Source of the DNA: an uncultured Chloroflexota bacterium
GTDB taxonomy: Bacteria; Chloroflexota; Limnocylindria; Limnocylindrales; CSP1-4
Reading direction: 5' to 3'
Length of the DNA: 6,736 nucleotides
NCBI GenBank assembly: GCA_903924005.1
Contig: CAIXZV010000199.1
Location: 1-6,736, forward strand
Shown: piece by piece, positions 5,790 to 6,736 of the stretch
Position numbering within the stretch: the first letter of the stretch is position 1
Layout: the number at the start of each line of letters is the position of its first letter
Notes under the pieces: model-generated
Told to the model about the DNA's origin: nothing
The model's input: only the letters and a program-made list of their open reading frames with translations
Database searches by the model: none
Program-made: the position numbers and the translations under genes

Positions 5790-5818
5790 CGAGACCCGGG
5801 CCATCGGCCGGGGTCTCG
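5790..5818 (-). terminator. Strong hairpin after the shortest ATPase copy
   Basis: Two 13-nt arms (5790-5802 and 5806-5818) pair at 12 of 13 positions around the 3-nt loop ATC, with one G/G mismatch at 5798/5810. The hairpin starts 16 bp past the stop of the - strand ATPase copy and is the strongest simple hairpin I found in the window. It lacks a U-tract on either strand, so termination would be atypical. It has no counterpart at the other deleted copy. Confidence 0.5.
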
Positions 5819-5832
5819 TGGTTGGTTGCGCT

Positions 5833-5920
5833 GCCTACGGCCCGAGCGACCCGACCGGCACGACGCACACGCCGTCCGGGCGGCGGTAGCCGTACCCCCA
5901 GCCGGTGACCACGACGAGCG
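5833..5920. repeat. 88-bp direct repeat, ATPase 3'-end part, copy 2
   Basis: This is the partner of 1201-1288 (offset 4632, 3 mismatches, no gap). The offset differs from that of the 347-bp repeat by 276 bp, exactly the length difference between the two short ATPases. Confidence 0.9.
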
Positions 5921-6170
5921 CCGCGGGCCGGCCGTGCCGGTTGACGTCCACGCGCTCGGCCATCCGCAGCCCGGCAGCGCGGGCGGCGTCATCCACGTCG
6001 AGCCGCACCGCGCTCGCCGCGGCGCGCAGCGCGGTCTCGGTCTTCCCGCAGGCGCGGGGGCCCTCGACCACCTCGGCGCCGGTCGCCCGCAGCAGGGCCG
6101 CCAGCTCCACGTCAGCCACGCGCGGCCGGTACTCGACGCCGTTCTCGCCCTGGCTCGTGTGGGCACCCAT
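5835..6170 (-). CDS. Severely deleted AAA ATPase, 111 aa
   Basis: This is the shortest of the three paralogues. Residues 1-68 nearly equal those of the 203-residue copy (five changes: V3A, Q4H, D8G, R31G, V33E) and keep Walker A GPRACGKT (37-44). After AAGL (68) the sequence jumps to RMAERVDVNRHGRPAALVVVTGWGYGYRRPDG, which corresponds to about residue 380 onward of the 418-residue protein. Roughly 318 residues are missing in frame, including Walker B, the sensor and the whole DUF4143 domain. It cannot hydrolyse ATP by the usual mechanism, though nucleotide binding is conceivable. It keeps about 15 residues before VTGWG that the 203-residue copy lost, so the two deletions are independent events rather than one a step of the other. 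It may be a decaying remnant, an interfering fragment, or simply cargo of a short element. No ribosome binding site precedes ATG 6170. Confidence 0.6.
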   Translation of the reverse strand: MGAHTSQGENGVEYRPRVADVELAALLRATGAEVVEGPRACGKTETALRAAASAVRLDVDDAARAAGLRMAERVDVNRHGRPAALVVVTGWGYGYRRPDGVCVVPVGSLGP

Positions 6171-6207
6171 TTGTGATGATTGCGGACACCCATTCGAGCC
6201 GTGTCAA
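6160..6207 (-). promoter_or_regulatory. Start region with paired 12-bp repeats and TTGACA, copy 2
   Basis: The 12-mers at 6160-6171 (TGGGCACCCATT) and 6183-6194 (CGGACACCCATT) keep the 23-bp spacing seen at 1804-1838, each with one change. TTGACA (complement of 6202-6207) is identical in both copies. At 17 bp the -10 position reads CGCAAT, slightly better than in the first copy. Confidence 0.33.
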
Positions 6208-6211
6208 GGCA

Positions 6212-6313
6212 CCCAATCAGTGACTTCCCCGACCACCTAGCGGCCAGCGCCGCTCGATTGGGATGTGTACGACGTGCATGGCATCCGCGCGCTCGAATCC
6301 TGTCGGGCGCGCC
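6212..6313. other. Potentially structured leader element, copy 2
   Basis: This is the counterpart of 1856-1957. The stems are CCCAATC/GATTGGG (6212-6218 and 6256-6262), AGCGGC/GCCGCT (6239-6244 and 6249-6254), GGATGT/GCATCC (6261-6266 and 6281-6286) and GCGCG/CGCGC (6287-6291 and 6308-6312). Position 6239 turns a G.U pair of copy 1 into A-U. Position 6266 turns C-G into U.G. The other four changes lie in loops. Confidence 0.45.
6287..6313 (+). repeat. tRNA-Arg 3'-end-like motif, copy 3
   Basis: GCGCGCTCGAATCCTGTC is followed by GGGCGCGCC. It is the end of the 347-bp repeat, with the T-loop-like TCGAATCC closest to a true TTCGAATCC. It lacks an upstream 5' half, so it is not a tRNA gene. Confidence 0.55.
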
Positions 6314-6372
6314 CGTCTTCCTCCTTCGATACCGCGGGTTCGCGCGCCCATCGCAGCCCTTCTTTGTACCCG

Positions 6373-6467
6373 GGGTGCCATGACGGGCGGCAGTTGGCAT
6401 GACATCGGCCAACTCGGACACTTCGTGCAGTGTCGGTGGGCATCCTGGCGCTCGCTTGGCAGCGCCA
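6373..6467 (+). promoter_or_regulatory. Possible multi-helix leader of the exported-protein gene
   Basis: Four helices can be drawn. P1 is GGGTGCC (6373-6379) with GGCATCC (6439-6445), seven pairs including one G.U. It encloses P2, GTTGGC (6393-6398) with GCCAAC (6408-6413), and P3, GACACT (6417-6422) with AGTGTC (6429-6434). P4, TGGCGCT (6446-6452) with AGCGCCA (6461-6467), follows directly after P1. The layout is a three-way junction plus an adjacent hairpin ending 11 nt before the ribosome binding site, as expected of a translation-controlling leader. It matches no riboswitch I know. An in-frame ATG at 6380 without a ribosome binding site means part of it could instead be coding. Nothing is seen in 6314-6372. 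Confidence 0.4.
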
Positions 6468-6478
6468 CGGTCACCAAC

Positions 6479-6484
6479 AGAGGG
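6479..6484 (+). promoter_or_regulatory. Ribosome binding site AGAGGG
   Basis: AGAGGG lies 6 nt before ATG 6491. It decides the start against the in-frame ATG at 6380, which has none. Confidence 0.6.
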
Positions 6485-6490
6485 ATCGAC

Positions 6491-6736
6491 ATGCGCCGCC
6501 TGTTCACACTCTCACCGGCAACCCTGTCTCGCAACATCGTCGTCGTCGTCGCGGCGGTTGCCCTCCTGGCGATTGGGGCGGGCGGCGCCATCGCCACGTC
6601 TAAGCCAACAACGCTCTACGCCTGCTTCAACACGCACGGAGATGTCGCCATCTCCACGGACGGCAAGTGCAAGCTTCACGGCGGCGGCAAGCTCGTCGCG
6701 ATCAACGTCGGCGGGGGCGGTGGCGCACCCGGGGCA
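6491..6736 (+). CDS. Exported protein with Gly-rich, possibly collagen-like region, N-terminal part only
   Basis: The first 82 codons are present and the gene runs off the right edge. MRRLFTLSPATLSRN is a basic N-region, NIVVVVAAVALLAIGAGGAIA (15-35) a hydrophobic core, and A33-I34-A35 a plausible signal-peptidase site, so the product is probably secreted or anchored by this segment. LYACFNTHGDV-x(8)-CKLHGGGKLVAINV follows, with two cysteines (C45, C60). This short YAC...C...hhW/N unit often precedes collagen-like or Gly-rich repeats in surface proteins, and the sequence indeed enters GGGGGAPGA at the edge. The collagen-like reading is an inference from very few residues. The leader contains several potential hairpins, suggesting post-transcriptional control. 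Confidence 0.7.
   Translation, partial: MRRLFTLSPATLSRNIVVVVAAVALLAIGAGGAIATSKPTTLYACFNTHGDVAISTDGKCKLHGGGKLVAINVGGGGGAPGA

Larger units (their letters stand above)
5967..6313. repeat. 347-bp direct repeat, ATPase 5' part plus leader, copy 2
   Basis: This is the partner of 1611-1957: same order, same orientation, no indels, 19 mismatches by hand count. Similarity ends at the tRNA-like GGGCGCGCC, after which the two loci share nothing obvious. Confidence 0.92.

Noticed and set aside
5663..6421. A 252-codon - strand frame spanning the second repeat copy
   Set aside because: It is out of frame with the recognisable ATPase fragment and reads through the tRNA-like motif, giving the RARxTGFxRA-type peptide that reverse-read tRNA ends produce.
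6380..6490. N-terminal extension of the exported protein from ATG 6380
   Set aside because: It is in frame without a stop, but it has no ribosome binding site and would put a polar, Trp-rich stretch before a well-formed signal sequence that has its own AGAGGG site.
1..6736. CRISPR array, or insertion sequence with transposase
   Set aside because: No regularly spaced short repeats are present, and no DDE, HUH, serine or tyrosine recombinase motif was seen in any plausible gene. Mobility of the repeat unit is therefore only inferred.

Overview
The window is strongly G+C-rich throughout, with C/G-dominated third codon positions. That, the short divergent and convergent gene spacings, a type IV toxin-antitoxin pair, an L-amino-acid-oxidase-like flavoenzyme and a possibly leaderless start fit a high-GC bacterium such as an actinobacterium or a high-GC chloroflexote. 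The sequence alone does not settle the phylum.

Layout. (1) 1-1103: the end of an AbiEi-type antitoxin and the complete AbiEii nucleotidyltransferase toxin, both + strand and 3 bp apart. (2) 1203-1957: a - strand AAA/DUF4143-type ATPase with a large in-frame internal deletion, plus its upstream leader. The leader ends in a sequence like the 3' end of a tRNA-Arg. (3) 1958-2618: a mostly non-coding stretch with a probable 81-residue - strand gene (2132-2377), several hairpins and a candidate promoter. (4) 2619-3875: the full-length ATPase of the same family (418 aa: Walker A, DEW Walker B, sensor, and a C-terminal PD-(D/E)xK-like motif), followed at 3938-3972 by a second tRNA-3'-end-like motif. 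(5) 4024-5517: a - strand flavin amine oxidase of the L-amino-acid oxidase type. (6) 5518-5832: no recognisable gene, but a strong hairpin at 5790-5818. (7) 5833-6313: a second copy of the module in region 2, with an even larger in-frame deletion of the ATPase (111 aa) and a third tRNA-like motif. (8) 6373-6736: a potentially multi-helical leader followed by the start of an exported protein that runs off the window.

The most interesting theme is the repeat family. Three ATPase paralogues occur within 5 kb: one complete and two with nested in-frame internal deletions. The two deleted copies share a gapless 347-bp direct repeat (19 mismatches by hand count) covering the ATPase N-terminal coding region, its leader and the tRNA-like end. 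In the last 102 bp of this repeat all six differences fall in predicted loops or keep a base pair (G.U against A-U, C-G against U.G). That hints at a structured RNA or single-stranded DNA element of a kind I do not recognise. The oxidase and the full ATPase each lie between successive same-orientation tRNA-like motifs. The region therefore looks like an accessory island built from a small ATPase-bearing element and its shrunken derivatives. Mobility is inferred: no transposase or integrase is visible.
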